Assembly (NCBI GenBank): GCA_002452815.1 | Contig: DKFM01000005.1 | Location: 62,001 to 126,000, forward strand | Direction: 5' to 3' | From: Rhodobacteraceae bacterium UBA6796 | Lineage (GTDB): Bacteria; Pseudomonadota; Alphaproteobacteria; Rhodobacterales; Rhodobacteraceae | DNA: 64,000 nucleotides | Shown: piece after piece, positions 1 through 9,945 of the stretch | How positions within the stretch are numbered: the first letter of the stretch is position 1 | Layout: each line of letters opens with the position of its first letter | Notes under the pieces: model-generated | The model's input: only the letters and a program-made list of their open reading frames with translations | Databases searched by the model: none | Told to the model about the DNA's origin: nothing | Translations under genes and position numbers: made by a program

Positions 1-11
1 CCGCAGCCCGG

Positions 12-1190
12 TCACGGCGCGGTGCGCGCCGCCCATTCCGCCGTCAGGCGGGTCATCCAGCTGGCGTGCGGCTCGGGCAGGGTCGGGCCCAGATCGGCCA
101 GCGCAGGCAAGGCGGGCGCGGAGGGCAGCGCGTCAAACAGGGCCTGCGCGTCGGCATCCAGCCGCGCCGGGTCCAGCACCGAATAGCTGCCCAGGACGGT
201 GACATCCTGCATATGCGCCTGCGTCGCCGGGTCCAGCAGGAAATCGGCCACCACCTCGGCCCCTGCGCGGTGGGCCGCGTTGAACGGGATCGCCACGAAG
301 GAAATGTTGCCGATGCTGCCCGCCTCGGGGGTGAAAACACGCACCGTGTCAGGCAGGATGCCCTGCTCGATCAGCGCGGCAGGCGCGGCGGGATCGAAGA
401 ACATCGCCACGTCGACCTCGCCATCGGCCAGCAGCTGCGCCTGCACGCTCTCATTCTCGGGGAAGGCCGTGCCCTGGCGCCACAGATTCGGGCGCAGCGC
501 GTCATACCAGGCCCAAAGCGGCGCGGTCTGCGCGGCAAAGGCGGCATCGGTCACCGGCTGTGCCAGCACGGCCGGATCGGGCGCCAGTTCGACCAGCGCC
601 TGTTTCAGAAAGCTTGCGCCCATGAAATTGGCCGGGTTCGGGTGGGTCATCCGCCCCGGATGCGCCGCCGCCCAATCGACAAACCCCGCCATCGTCGCGG
701 GCACTTCGGGTGCGCGCGCGGCGTCATGTGCAAAGACGAATTTCGCCAGCCGCCACGGGCTTTCATAGCCCTCGACCGGCACCGTGAAATCGACCGAGGC
801 CGGGGCATCCGGGCCAAGATCGACGAAACGCGCATTGGGCAGATCGGCCACGAAGGGCCCGTGCAGCAGCCCGGCCTCTTTCATCGCCAGAAAATTCGGC
901 CCGTTGATCCAGATCAGGTCGACCGCCCCGCCCGTATCCTGCCCCGCTGCCTGTTCGGCCAGCACACGGGCGACCGCCTCGGCGGTGTCGGTCAGCTTGA
1001 CCTGTTCGATCGTCACGCCATAGCGCGCCTCGGTCTGGGTGCTGGCCCAGGCGATGAAATCATTGGTACGCGGATCGCCGCCCCAGGCGTGCCAGTAAAC
1101 GGTCTGGCCACGCGCCTCGGCCAGGGTATCGGACCAGTCGGCCAGCGCGGGACTGGCGCCCAGCAAAAGCGCGGCAAGCAAAAGTCGCAT
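12..1190 (-). CDS. ABC transporter substrate-binding protein, YnjB family
   Basis: Periplasmic solute-binding protein of 392 residues resembling E. coli YnjB (substrate unknown). A Sec signal peptide is visible (MRLLLAALLLGASPALA, then DWSDTL), followed by a type-2 periplasmic binding fold with sequences typical of the YnjB group such as YWHAWGGDPRTNDFI and VDLIWINGPNF. It is the last complete gene of a minus-strand operon; only 3 nt separate it from the phosphatidyltransferase gene upstream. A GTG that overlaps its stop codon (positions 15-13) could begin the next gene, probably the permease, which would lie off the left edge. The family assignment is fairly secure; the substrate is not known. 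Confidence 0.8.
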   Translation of the reverse strand: MRLLLAALLLGASPALADWSDTLAEARGQTVYWHAWGGDPRTNDFIAWASTQTEARYGVTIEQVKLTDTAEAVARVLAEQAAGQDTGGAVDLIWINGPNFLAMKEAGLLHGPFVADLPNARFVDLGPDAPASVDFTVPVEGYESPWRLAKFVFAHDAARAPEVPATMAGFVDWAAAHPGRMTHPNPANFMGASFLKQALVELAPDPAVLAQPVTDAAFAAQTAPLWAWYDALRPNLWRQGTAFPENESVQAQLLADGEVDVAMFFDPAAPAALIEQGILPDTVRVFTPEAGSIGNISFVAIPFNAAHRAGAEVVADFLLDPATQAHMQDVTVLGSYSVLDPARLDADAQALFDALPSAPALPALADLGPTLPEPHASWMTRLTAEWAARTAP

Positions 1191-1193
1191 CGG

Positions 1194-1805
1194 TTACCTT
1201 TCAGAAAATGCCCGCCAGCCGATCAGCCAGCGGCTCAGGGTGGTCAGCAGGCAGGCGGCAGCGAACAGCAACGCCAGCGCGGGGAAGGCGGCGGGCCACA
1301 GGCACATGGCCGCGAAGACCGCGATCGTCTCGGCCCCCTCGGTCAGCCCGCCCAGATAATAGATCCCCTTGGCGGGATAGGCCCCCGCCTGCAAGCCGCG
1401 CTTGGCCGCGATGCTGGCAAAGGCCAGAAAGCTGGACCCGGTGCCGACGAAGGCCGCGATCAGCACCGCAGCTGGCAGTGCGTTGCGCGCCGGATCGGCC
1501 AGCGCGAAGCCCAGCGGCACCAGCGCGTAGAACAGGAAATCAAGCGCGATATCCAGAAAGGCGCCCCGGTCGGTTGGCCCGACGATGCGCGCGATGGCGC
1601 CGTCCAGACCATCGGCCAGACGGTTCAGCAATATCAGCACCAACGCCAGCGGCCACAGCCCCGCCCACAGCGCAGGCAGCGCCAGCAGCCCCAGCGCAAA
1701 CCCAACGAGCGTAACCTGATCGGCGCCCACGCCCCGCGCGGCCAGCGCCTGCGCCGGGCCGGCCAGCACGGCGCGCTGCATCGGCAGGAGGGCCGCGTCG
1801 ATCAT
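1194..1805 (-). CDS. CDP-alcohol phosphatidyltransferase family membrane protein (YnjF-like)
   Basis: Integral membrane enzyme of about 203 residues that would transfer a phosphatidyl group from CDP-diacylglycerol to an alcohol. The family signature is intact: D65-G-L-D68-G-A-I-A-R73, then G81, D85 and D89. Several hydrophobic segments flank it. The ATG at 1805 is chosen because GGAGG lies 6 nt upstream and because ATGA overlaps the stop of the upstream flavoprotein gene, suggesting translational coupling. In E. coli a related protein, YnjF, is encoded near ynjB, so the pairing seen here is probably conserved. The acceptor alcohol cannot be told from sequence. Confidence 0.82.
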   Translation of the reverse strand: MIDAALLPMQRAVLAGPAQALAARGVGADQVTLVGFALGLLALPALWAGLWPLALVLILLNRLADGLDGAIARIVGPTDRGAFLDIALDFLFYALVPLGFALADPARNALPAAVLIAAFVGTGSSFLAFASIAAKRGLQAGAYPAKGIYYLGGLTEGAETIAVFAAMCLWPAAFPALALLFAAACLLTTLSRWLIGWRAFSER

Positions 1806-3907
1806 CCGCGCCTCCAACCATGAAACCGTTCGGCCCAGACCAGAAGGCGCGGGCTGACGCGCGCCTGTTTCCAGCGCCCGGCGGCGTTCTTTGCGGCCTC
1901 GGACCAGCTGGGGTAGATATGCGGCGTGGACAGGATCTTGCCCAGGCCCAGACCATGCCGCATCGCCAGTGCAAATTCCGCCACGATCTCCCCCGCCTGT
2001 GCGCCCACCACCGTTGCGCCCACAATCCGGTCGCGGCCCGGCGCGGTCAAGATCTGCACGAACCCGGTGGTCGCGCCCTCGGTGATCGCGCGGTCCAGAT
2101 CGGCCAGCGGATAGCGGGTGATTTCCACCGTCAGTCCCCGCGCCGCCGCCTCTGCGACGGTCAGACCGACACGCGCCACCTCGGGGCTGGTGAAGACGGC
2201 CGCCGGAATCGCTGCTGCGGCGGCGCGGAACCGCCAGAAAGGTGCCGCCAGCGCATTGGCCGCCGCGATCCAGCCCTGATGACCCGCGGCATTGGTCAGC
2301 TGCGCAGGCCCCGCCAGATCGCCCGCAGCAAAGATATTCGGGTGCAGCGTTTCCAGATAGGCGCCGGTTTCGATTACCCGGTCGGCCGGAATGCCCAACT
2401 CCTCCAACCCCAGATCTTGCAGGCGCGCCTGCCGTCCGGTGGCAACCAGAAGCGTGGCGAACCCCAGCCGCGTGCCATCCTGCAGCACCGCCTGCCCGCC
2501 CTCGAACCTGTCAACGCGGCTGTCCAGCAGCAGGCGCACGCCATCGGCCCGCAGGCTGGCGGCGACCAGATCGCTGGCCTCGGGTTCCTCGCGCGGCAAG
2601 AGCCGCGGCCCGGATTCAAGCAGCGTGACCCCGGCACCCAACCGCACCAGCGCCTGCGCCAGTTCGCAACCGATCGGCCCGCCGCCCAGCACCAGCAGGT
2701 TTTCAGGCGGCGTGTCGAGCCCGGCCAGATGATCCCACAGCGTTTCCGAGGTCAGCGGATGTGCCGCCTCGATCCCCGGGATCGGCGGGATCACCGGCGC
2801 GGCGCCCGTGGCCAGAACCACCGCCCGCGTGGTCAGCCGGGTGCCGTTGACCTCGACCGTCCAGGGATCAACCAGCCGGGCATGGCCCCGGATCACCTCG
2901 ACCCCCAGACTGCGATAACGCGCTTCGGAATCATTGGGGGCGATCGCCTCGATCACCCCGCGCAGCCGTGCCATCACAGCAGGGAAATCGACCTGCGGCG
3001 CGGCACAAACGCCCAGCCGATGCGCCCCCCGCGCCGCCGCCGCCGCCTTGCCGCTGGCGATCAGCGCCTTCGAGGGCACGCAGCCGGTATTCAGGCAGTC
3101 TCCGCCCATCGGCCCCTCGGCAATCAACGTCACCCGCGCGCGGGCCGCCGCCGCGACATAGGCCGCCACCAGCCCCGCAGCCCCCGCCCCGATCACCACC
3201 AGATTGCGATCAAACCGCGCAGGTCGCGGCCAGCGTGCCCGCCACCGCGCACCCGCGATCAGCCGCAGCACCCCGCGCGCGATCCAGGGCAACAGCCCAA
3301 GCGTGACCAGCGCCGCCACGACTCCGGGCGACAAGATGCCCGACAGGCTGTCGATCTGCGCCAGTTGCGTGCCCGCGAACACATAGGCGGCAGTGCCCGG
3401 CACCATGCCCAGCTGGCTGACCGCGTAGAACGTGGCCGCCCGCATCGGCGTCAGCCCGAAGGCCAGATTGACCACGAAGAACGGCACGACCGGAATCAAC
3501 CGCAGCGAAAACAGATAGAAGGCCCCGTCGCGCGCCAGCCCCGCCTCGATCCGCGCCGCGCGCGGCCCCAGACGCCCGTGCACCCAGTCCCGCGCCAGAT
3601 ACCGCGCCACCAGAAACGCCAGCGTCGCCCCCACCGAGGCGGCAAAGGACACCAGCAGCAGCGCCGCCCAGAACCCGAACAGCGCGCCCCCCAGCAAGGT
3701 CAGCCACACCGCAAAGGGCAGCGACACCGCCGTGACGGCGACATAAAGTGCGAAAAACCCCGCCGCCAGCGCCAGCGGATGCGCCGCCCGCAGCGACTCG
3801 GCCTGCACAAGCCAACCGCGCAAGGCCGCCAGATCGGGCTCGGCCACCAGAACCGCGGCCAGCACCGCCAGCCCCAGCACCACCAGAAAAAGGATTGGTT
3901 TGCGCAC
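1802..3907 (-). CDS. TVP38/TMEM64 membrane domain fused to a mercuric-reductase-like flavoprotein disulfide reductase
   Basis: A two-part protein of about 701 residues. Residues 1-220 are a TVP38/TMEM64 (SNARE-associated/DedA-like) membrane domain with several hydrophobic helices and the typical FSLRLIPVVPFFVVN segment. Residues 233-701 are a class I pyridine nucleotide-disulfide oxidoreductase: FAD motif GAGAAG near 240, redox pair C271-L-N-T-G-C276 in GGDCLNTGCVPSK, an NAD(P)H site (GGGPIGCELAQ), and a C-terminal dimerisation domain ending near HIYPSWSEA. The mercury-binding N-terminal domain and terminal Cys pair of true MerA are absent. The GTG at 3907 is chosen for its AAGGA 6-7 nt upstream. 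Substrate unknown; a membrane-anchored thiol/disulfide or quinone role is inference. Confidence 0.85.
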   Translation of the reverse strand: MRKPILFLVVLGLAVLAAVLVAEPDLAALRGWLVQAESLRAAHPLALAAGFFALYVAVTAVSLPFAVWLTLLGGALFGFWAALLLVSFAASVGATLAFLVARYLARDWVHGRLGPRAARIEAGLARDGAFYLFSLRLIPVVPFFVVNLAFGLTPMRAATFYAVSQLGMVPGTAAYVFAGTQLAQIDSLSGILSPGVVAALVTLGLLPWIARGVLRLIAGARWRARWPRPARFDRNLVVIGAGAAGLVAAYVAAAARARVTLIAEGPMGGDCLNTGCVPSKALIASGKAAAAARGAHRLGVCAAPQVDFPAVMARLRGVIEAIAPNDSEARYRSLGVEVIRGHARLVDPWTVEVNGTRLTTRAVVLATGAAPVIPPIPGIEAAHPLTSETLWDHLAGLDTPPENLLVLGGGPIGCELAQALVRLGAGVTLLESGPRLLPREEPEASDLVAASLRADGVRLLLDSRVDRFEGGQAVLQDGTRLGFATLLVATGRQARLQDLGLEELGIPADRVIETGAYLETLHPNIFAAGDLAGPAQLTNAAGHQGWIAAANALAAPFWRFRAAAAAIPAAVFTSPEVARVGLTVAEAAARGLTVEITRYPLADLDRAITEGATTGFVQILTAPGRDRIVGATVVGAQAGEIVAEFALAMRHGLGLGKILSTPHIYPSWSEAAKNAAGRWKQARVSPRLLVWAERFHGWRRG

Positions 3908-4099
3908 GCTTTGTCCTTCGGTCGGCCCCTGCCTCTCGTCATAGCGGCAGCGGGGGGATAAAGTCCATTTCGCAGCCGCACGGCATTTGTTACATGCCGC
4001 CGGGAGCGGGGCGGATCGGCGCGCAATGTGCCCGACCTGCCCTTTTTTCTTTTGTTGCCCAGACAGGTTTGGCATGGTGCATCAGCACTTGGGGGTTCG

Positions 4100-4933
4100 A
4101 TGTATTTTCTAGGGCTGGATGGCGGCGGCACCGGATGTCGCGCAGCACTCTGCGATGATACGGGACGCAGGCTTGGTGAAGGCCGTGCGGGCCCCGCGAA
4201 TATCGCAACGGATTACGACATGGCCCGTGCGAATATTCTGGCCGCCTGTTCGCAGGCGATGGCCGGGGTCTGCCCGCCCTCGGCGGTGCGCGCCGTGCTG
4301 GGCGTGGCGGGGGCCAGCCTGTCGGGCGCGGGGCAGCAACTGGCCGCCTCGATGCCGTTTGCGCATCTGCGCGTGGTGCAGGACATCGTGATTTCGGTGC
4401 GCGGCGCCCTGCATAACGACGACGGGATCGTCGCGGCGCTTGGCACCGGCTCGGTCTTTGCGCGTCAGCTGGACGGCGAAATCCGCTCGGTCGGGGGCTG
4501 GGGCCTGCGGCTGGGCGATGAAGGTTCGGGCGCGTGGATCGGCCGCGCCATCCTGATGCGCGCCACCCGGGCGCTGGATGGGCTCGTCGCTGCGACGCCG
4601 CTGCTGGCCACCCTGTGTGGCGAAATGGGCGGCGGCCCCGGCATCGTCAGCTTCAGCCTGCACGCGACGCCTGCGGATTATGCGGCCCTGGTGCCGCGGG
4701 TTCTGGCCGCGCGCAACGATCCGGCCGCCCATGCCGTGCTGGAGGCCGCACGCGCCGAAATCCGCGCCCTGATCGCGCATCTGCAGCCCGATGGCGCGTG
4801 CCTGCCGGTCTGCTGGCTGGGCGGGCTTGGCCCCACGCTGGCATTGCCCGACTGGCCGGTGCGCACACCGCTGGGCACGGCGGTGGATGGCGCGCTATGG
4901 ATGGCGCAGGAGGAGAAAGAGTGGCCGATCTGA
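4100..4933 (+). CDS. N-acetylglucosamine kinase-like protein (BadF/BadG/BcrA/BcrD ATPase family)
   Basis: Sugar kinase of the ASKHA fold, 277 residues. The phosphate-1 loop is GLDGGGTGCRAAL at the N-terminus; ALGTGSVFA and GWGLRLGDEGSGAWIG follow. Members next to nagA usually phosphorylate GlcNAc (or GlcN) taken up or released during peptidoglycan recycling. The start at 4100 gives the canonical MYFLGLDGGG N-terminus. The 3' end overlaps nagA by 13 nt, so the two are co-translated. GlcNAc kinase is inferred from family and neighbour; glucosamine kinase is the main alternative. Confidence 0.8.
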   Translation: MYFLGLDGGGTGCRAALCDDTGRRLGEGRAGPANIATDYDMARANILAACSQAMAGVCPPSAVRAVLGVAGASLSGAGQQLAASMPFAHLRVVQDIVISVRGALHNDDGIVAALGTGSVFARQLDGEIRSVGGWGLRLGDEGSGAWIGRAILMRATRALDGLVAATPLLATLCGEMGGGPGIVSFSLHATPADYAALVPRVLAARNDPAAHAVLEAARAEIRALIAHLQPDGACLPVCWLGGLGPTLALPDWPVRTPLGTAVDGALWMAQEEKEWPI

Positions 4934-6054
4934 TCCTGACCGGCGCCGCGATCTTCGACGGGGCCACACGCCGGACCGGGCAGGCGCTGGTGATCGGGAA
5001 CGGAACAGTGACCGCGATCCTGCCCGAGGACGAAGCCCCCGCAGGCCCGCGCCAGGCGCTGCCCGGCGGCACGCTGGCGCCGGGGCTGATCGACCTGCAG
5101 GTGAACGGCGGCGGCGGCGTGATGCTGGACGGCGCCGCCCCCGATCAGATCGCCACGATCTGCGCGGCCCACGCCGCCCTTGGCACCACCGGCCTGTTGC
5201 CCACGCTGATTACAGACACCCCCGCCGCGACCGAAGCCGTGATTGCCGCGGGCATCGCCGCCACGGGGCGCGTGCCCGGGTTTCTGGGCCTGCATCTGGA
5301 GGGCCCGCATCTGGACCCGGCACGACCCGGCTGCCATCCGCCGGGATCGATTCGTCCGATGGATGACAACGATCTGGCGCTTTACCTGCGGGCGGCCACC
5401 GCCCTGCCCGCGCTGATGATCACGCTGGCCCCCGCCTCTGCCCGCCCCGATCAGATCGCGGCGCTGGCGCAGGCCGGCGTCGTCGTCTGTCTGGGCCATG
5501 CCGAGTGCACCTATGCCGAGGCCGCGGCAGCGCTGCATGCGGGCGCGCGCGGCGTCACCCATCTGTTCAACGCGATGAGCCAGATCGGCGGGCGCGAACC
5601 CGGACTGGTCGGGGCCGCGCTGACGCTGCCCTTCGCAGCCGGTCTGATCGCCGACGGCATCCATGTGCATCCCGCCAACCTGCGCCTTGCCCTGGCGGCC
5701 CGGCCCGAGGGGTTGTTTCTGGTCACCGATGCGATGGCGGTGGCGGGCACGGCCATGACCGAATTTCCGCTGGCCGGTCGGCGTATCCTGCGCCGCGATG
5801 GTGCGCTGCGGCTGGAAAACGGCACGCTCGCCGGGGCCGATCTGAGCCTGCCGCAGGCGATCCGGTTTCTGATTTCCGAACTGGGCGTTGCGCCCGACAC
5901 GGCCCTTGCGATGGCCACGTCGCGCCCCGCCGCGCTGATCGGCGCGCCCGCGGGTCGCATCGCCCCCGGCCTGCCCGCCGATCTGGTGCATTTCGATGCC
6001 GACTGGCACCTGACCGGCATCTGGCGAAACGGGGTCGCGGTTCAGGCGAACTGA
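4921..6054 (+). CDS. nagA: N-acetylglucosamine-6-phosphate deacetylase
   Basis: Cytoplasmic amidohydrolase that removes acetate from GlcNAc-6-phosphate to give GlcN-6-phosphate. The 377-residue protein has the expected length and motifs: LAPGLIDLQVNG, GLHLEGPHL (metal-ligand Glu), LGHAECTYAEA and HLFNAMS (metal-ligand His), and LVTDAM near the catalytic Asp. It starts with GTG at 4921, preceded by AGGAGG at 4908-4913. It overlaps the kinase gene, forming a two-step GlcNAc-to-GlcN6P module, and its last 13 nt overlap the convergent serB gene. Confidence 0.93.
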   Translation: MADLILTGAAIFDGATRRTGQALVIGNGTVTAILPEDEAPAGPRQALPGGTLAPGLIDLQVNGGGGVMLDGAAPDQIATICAAHAALGTTGLLPTLITDTPAATEAVIAAGIAATGRVPGFLGLHLEGPHLDPARPGCHPPGSIRPMDDNDLALYLRAATALPALMITLAPASARPDQIAALAQAGVVVCLGHAECTYAEAAAALHAGARGVTHLFNAMSQIGGREPGLVGAALTLPFAAGLIADGIHVHPANLRLALAARPEGLFLVTDAMAVAGTAMTEFPLAGRRILRRDGALRLENGTLAGADLSLPQAIRFLISELGVAPDTALAMATSRPAALIGAPAGRIAPGLPADLVHFDADWHLTGIWRNGVAVQAN

Positions 6055-6914
6055 TCGACCGCGTAACCCTGGATATACAGCAGCGCCGTCAGATCGCCGT
6101 GATTGATGCGGATGTCGCATTGCGCCGCGACACTGGGTTTGGCGTGCAGCGCAACGCCCGCCCCCGCCAGCCCCAGCATCCCCAGGTCGTTGGCGCCATC
6201 GCCCACCGCCATCACCTGATCGTGGCCGATCCCCAGACGTGCCGAAATCTCGACCAGCGCCTGCACCTTGGCTTCGCGACCCAGAATCGGGCGCGCCACG
6301 GTGCCGGTCAGGAACCCGTCTTCGATGTGCAGCGTATTTGCGCGGCTTTCATCAAACCCGAGCGTGCCCGCGACATAACCGGTGAACGCGGTGAACCCGC
6401 CCGACACCAGCACCGCATAGGCGCCGTTCGCCTTCATCGTGGCCAGCAGGTCGTGCCCGCCCGGCATGAAGGTGATGCGGGTCTCGATCACCTCGGCGAT
6501 CACGCTTTCGGGCAGGCCGCGCAGCAGGCCAACGCGTTCGGTCAGCGCGCCTTCGAAATCCAGCTCGCCGTTCATCGCGCGCGCGGTGATATCCTTGACC
6601 CGCGCGCCCACGCCCGCCACATCGGCCAGCTCGTCGATGCATTCCTGCTGGATCATCGTGCTGTCCATGTCGGCCACCAGCATCGCCTTGCGCCGCCCGG
6701 CCTGCGGCTGCACCACCAGATCGACGCCCAGCCCCTGCAGACCTTCCCAGACCTCCCACTGATTCGCGGGCACCTCGGGCAGCGCGAATTCAGCGGCCAC
6801 CCCGGGGTTGAGCCAGCGCGCCTCGCCCCCCGCCCAGGCATCACGCAGGGATTCCACCGTCACCCGTTCAAGGTTGGCGGCTTTCGGGTCGGCAAGCAGG
6901 GTCGCAATAAACAT
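6042..6914 (-). CDS. serB: Phosphoserine phosphatase
   Basis: HAD-superfamily hydrolase for the last step of serine synthesis (phosphoserine to serine). The 290-residue protein has the nucleophile motif D82-M-D84-S-T, then LVSGGFTAF (motif II Ser), a Lys in LGREAKVQAL and the motif III/IV region AVGDGANDLGML. The first ~75 residues form the N-terminal domain seen in longer SerB proteins. It is transcribed divergently from serC-serA, so all three serine-pathway genes after 3-phosphoglycerate sit together. Its 3' end overlaps nagA. Confidence 0.95.
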   Translation of the reverse strand: MFIATLLADPKAANLERVTVESLRDAWAGGEARWLNPGVAAEFALPEVPANQWEVWEGLQGLGVDLVVQPQAGRRKAMLVADMDSTMIQQECIDELADVAGVGARVKDITARAMNGELDFEGALTERVGLLRGLPESVIAEVIETRITFMPGGHDLLATMKANGAYAVLVSGGFTAFTGYVAGTLGFDESRANTLHIEDGFLTGTVARPILGREAKVQALVEISARLGIGHDQVMAVGDGANDLGMLGLAGAGVALHAKPSVAAQCDIRINHGDLTALLYIQGYAVDQFA

Positions 6915-7028
6915 GGGAAGTTTCCGATAGTGGAGCGCGGTGTCGCATTTGTGTGCAGATGCGGCGCATTAGCGCAATTTTCCCGCTTGTGCCAGAGCGG
7001 ACCTGCCCGTATGTCCGGCGACGGGACA

Positions 7029-7066
7029 CCCCTCCCCAACGAGGGGCGTTTATCTGAGAGGATACC
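7029..7066 (+). promoter_or_regulatory. Candidate serC leader RNA motif (two hairpins, the second masking the ribosome-binding site)
   Basis: Immediately before the serC ATG are two hairpins. The first pairs CCCCTC (7029-7034) with GAGGGG (7041-7046) around a 6-nt loop. The second pairs TATC (7051-7054) with GATA (7061-7064) and places the Shine-Dalgarno AGAGGA (7057-7062) in its loop and right arm. From memory, a conserved 'serC' RNA motif is described upstream of serC operons in alphaproteobacteria with this kind of start-site hairpin. The match by name is inference; the pairing is visible directly. Confidence 0.6.
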
Positions 7067-8215
<1,149 letters not shown>

Positions 8216-8232
8216 TCCCAAGTGAAAGCGCG

Positions 8233-8252
8233 GCGGGCAGCGATGCCCGCCC
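8233..8252 (+). other. Intercistronic GNRA-capped hairpin between serC and serA
   Basis: A perfect 8-bp GC-rich stem, GGCGGGCA (8233-8240) with TGCCCGCC (8245-8252), closed by a GCGA tetraloop. Only a short CTTTCCCC follows, so it is a poor intrinsic terminator. It may stabilise the upstream message or partly uncouple serC from serA expression; that role is inference. Confidence 0.5.
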
Positions 8253-8287
8253 TTTCCCCCAAGTCCAAAATTTCAGGAGCCCAGACC

Positions 8288-9883
8288 ATGGCCCCCAAAG
8301 TCCTCATCTCCGACGAACTCTCCGACGCCGCCGTCCAGATCTTCAAGGATCGCGGCATCGAAGTCGATTTCCAGCCGAAACTCGGCAAGGACAAAGAGAA
8401 ACTGGCCGAGATCATCGGCAACTATGACGGCCTGGCGATCCGCTCGGCCACCAAGGCGACCGCCGCGCTGCTGGAAAAGGCGACCCGCCTGAAAGTCATC
8501 GGCCGCGCGGGCATCGGCGTCGACAACGTCGACAAGGAAGCCGCGTCGAAGAAGGGCATCATCGTGATGAACACCCCCTTCGGCAACATGATCACCACCG
8601 CCGAACACGCGATCGCGATGATGTTCGCCGTGGCGCGCCAGATCCCCGAGGCCTCGGCTTCGACCCATGCGGGCAAATGGGAAAAGTCGAAATTCATGGG
8701 CGTCGAGCTGACCGCGAAAACGCTGGGCGTCATCGGCGCGGGCAACATCGGCGGCATCGTCTGCGACCGCGCCAAGGGCCTGAAGATGAAGGTCATCGCC
8801 TACGATCCCTTCCTCTCGGAAGAGAAGGCCGAGAAGATGGGCGTCGAGAAGGTGGAACTGGAAGAGCTGCTGAAACGTGCCGATTTCATCACCCTGCACG
8901 TTCCGCTGACCGACAGCACCCGCAACATCCTGTCGCGCGAAAACCTGGAAAAAACCAAGAAAGGCGTGCGCATCATCAACTGCGCCCGTGGCGGTCTGGT
9001 TGACGAGGAAGCGCTGGCCGATCTGCTGAAATCGGGCCATGTCGCGGGCGCGGCCTTCGACGTGTTCTCGGTGGAACCGGCGACCGAAAACCCGCTGTTC
9101 GGCCTGCCGAACGTCGTTTGCACCCCGCACCTGGGCGCGGCGACCACCGAAGCGCAGGAAAACGTGGCGCTGCAAGTGGCCGAGCAGATGTCGAACTACC
9201 TGCTGGATGGCGCGGTCGAGAACGCGCTGAACATGCCGTCGATGACCGCCGAGGAAGCCAAGGTCATGGGGCCGTGGGTCGCACTGGCCGAACATCTGGG
9301 CGCGTTCATCGGTCAGATGACCGACGAGCCGATCAAGGCGATCAACGTCACCTATGACGGCATCGTTTCGGAAATGAACCTCAAGGCGCTGGATTGCGCG
9401 GTCGTCGCCGGCATCATGAAGAAGTCGAACCCCGACGTGAACATGGTTTCGGCCCCGGTGATCGCGAAGGAACGCGGCATCCAGATCTCGACCACCACGC
9501 AGGACAAGTCGGGCGTGTTCGACGGCTACATCAAGGTGACCGTCGTCACCGAGGTGCGTGAACGTTCGATCGCGGGCACCGTGTTCTCGGATGGCAAACC
9601 GCGCTTCATCCAGATCAAGGGCATCAACGTCGACGCCGAAGTCGGTCGCCACATGCTTTACACCACCAACAAGGACGTGCCCGGCATCATCGGCACGCTG
9701 GGCGGCCTGCTCGGCTCGCATGGTGTGAACATCGCCAACTTCACGCTCGGCCGCTCGGCCGCCGGTGGCGAAGCGATCGCGATCGCCTATATCGACGAGG
9801 CGCTCGATCCCGCGGTTGTGAAGGAACTGGAAGCGACCGGCCTGTTCCAGCAGGTCAAGCCTCTGGAATTCAACGTCGCCTGA
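8288..9883 (+). CDS. serA: D-3-phosphoglycerate dehydrogenase
   Basis: First enzyme of the phosphorylated serine pathway (3-phosphoglycerate to 3-phosphohydroxypyruvate, NAD-dependent). The 531-residue protein is the long SerA form. It has a Rossmann motif GAGNIGG, the catalytic Arg region in INCARGGLVDE, and the catalytic His in CTPHLGAATTEAQ. An intervening domain and a C-terminal ACT domain follow (from about residue 460, DVPGIIGTLGGLLGSHGVNI). The ATG at 8288 is preceded by AGGAG at 8276-8280. The ACT domain suggests serine feedback inhibition. A strong terminator follows at 9905. Confidence 0.96.
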   Translation: MAPKVLISDELSDAAVQIFKDRGIEVDFQPKLGKDKEKLAEIIGNYDGLAIRSATKATAALLEKATRLKVIGRAGIGVDNVDKEAASKKGIIVMNTPFGNMITTAEHAIAMMFAVARQIPEASASTHAGKWEKSKFMGVELTAKTLGVIGAGNIGGIVCDRAKGLKMKVIAYDPFLSEEKAEKMGVEKVELEELLKRADFITLHVPLTDSTRNILSRENLEKTKKGVRIINCARGGLVDEEALADLLKSGHVAGAAFDVFSVEPATENPLFGLPNVVCTPHLGAATTEAQENVALQVAEQMSNYLLDGAVENALNMPSMTAEEAKVMGPWVALAEHLGAFIGQMTDEPIKAINVTYDGIVSEMNLKALDCAVVAGIMKKSNPDVNMVSAPVIAKERGIQISTTTQDKSGVFDGYIKVTVVTEVRERSIAGTVFSDGKPRFIQIKGINVDAEVGRHMLYTTNKDVPGIIGTLGGLLGSHGVNIANFTLGRSAAGGEAIAIAYIDEALDPAVVKELEATGLFQQVKPLEFNVA

Positions 9884-9904
9884 CCTAAATATCAAAGACT
9901 ACCG

Positions 9905-9935
9905 ACCCCTCGCTTCGGCGGGGGGTTTTGCTTTT
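9905..9935 (+). terminator. Rho-independent terminator of the serC-serA operon
   Basis: Nine-base-pair stem (9905-9913 with 9918-9926, one T-G pair) capped by a TTCG tetraloop and followed by TTTTGCTTTT. It lies 22 nt after the serA stop. The next gene starts 10 nt beyond, so this marks the end of the serine operon. Confidence 0.88.
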
Positions 9936-9945
9936 GAGGAAGACG

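Noticed and set aside
1802..3907. Mercuric reductase (merA)
   Set aside because: The flavoprotein half has the CxxxxC redox site, but the heavy-metal-associated N-terminal domain and C-terminal Cys pair of MerA are missing and no mer genes are nearby.
1820..3961. Long plus-strand open frame opposite the TVP38-reductase gene
   Set aside because: Composition is Arg/Pro/Gln-rich with no motif, while the minus strand encodes a complete flavoprotein with intact active site. It is a shadow frame.
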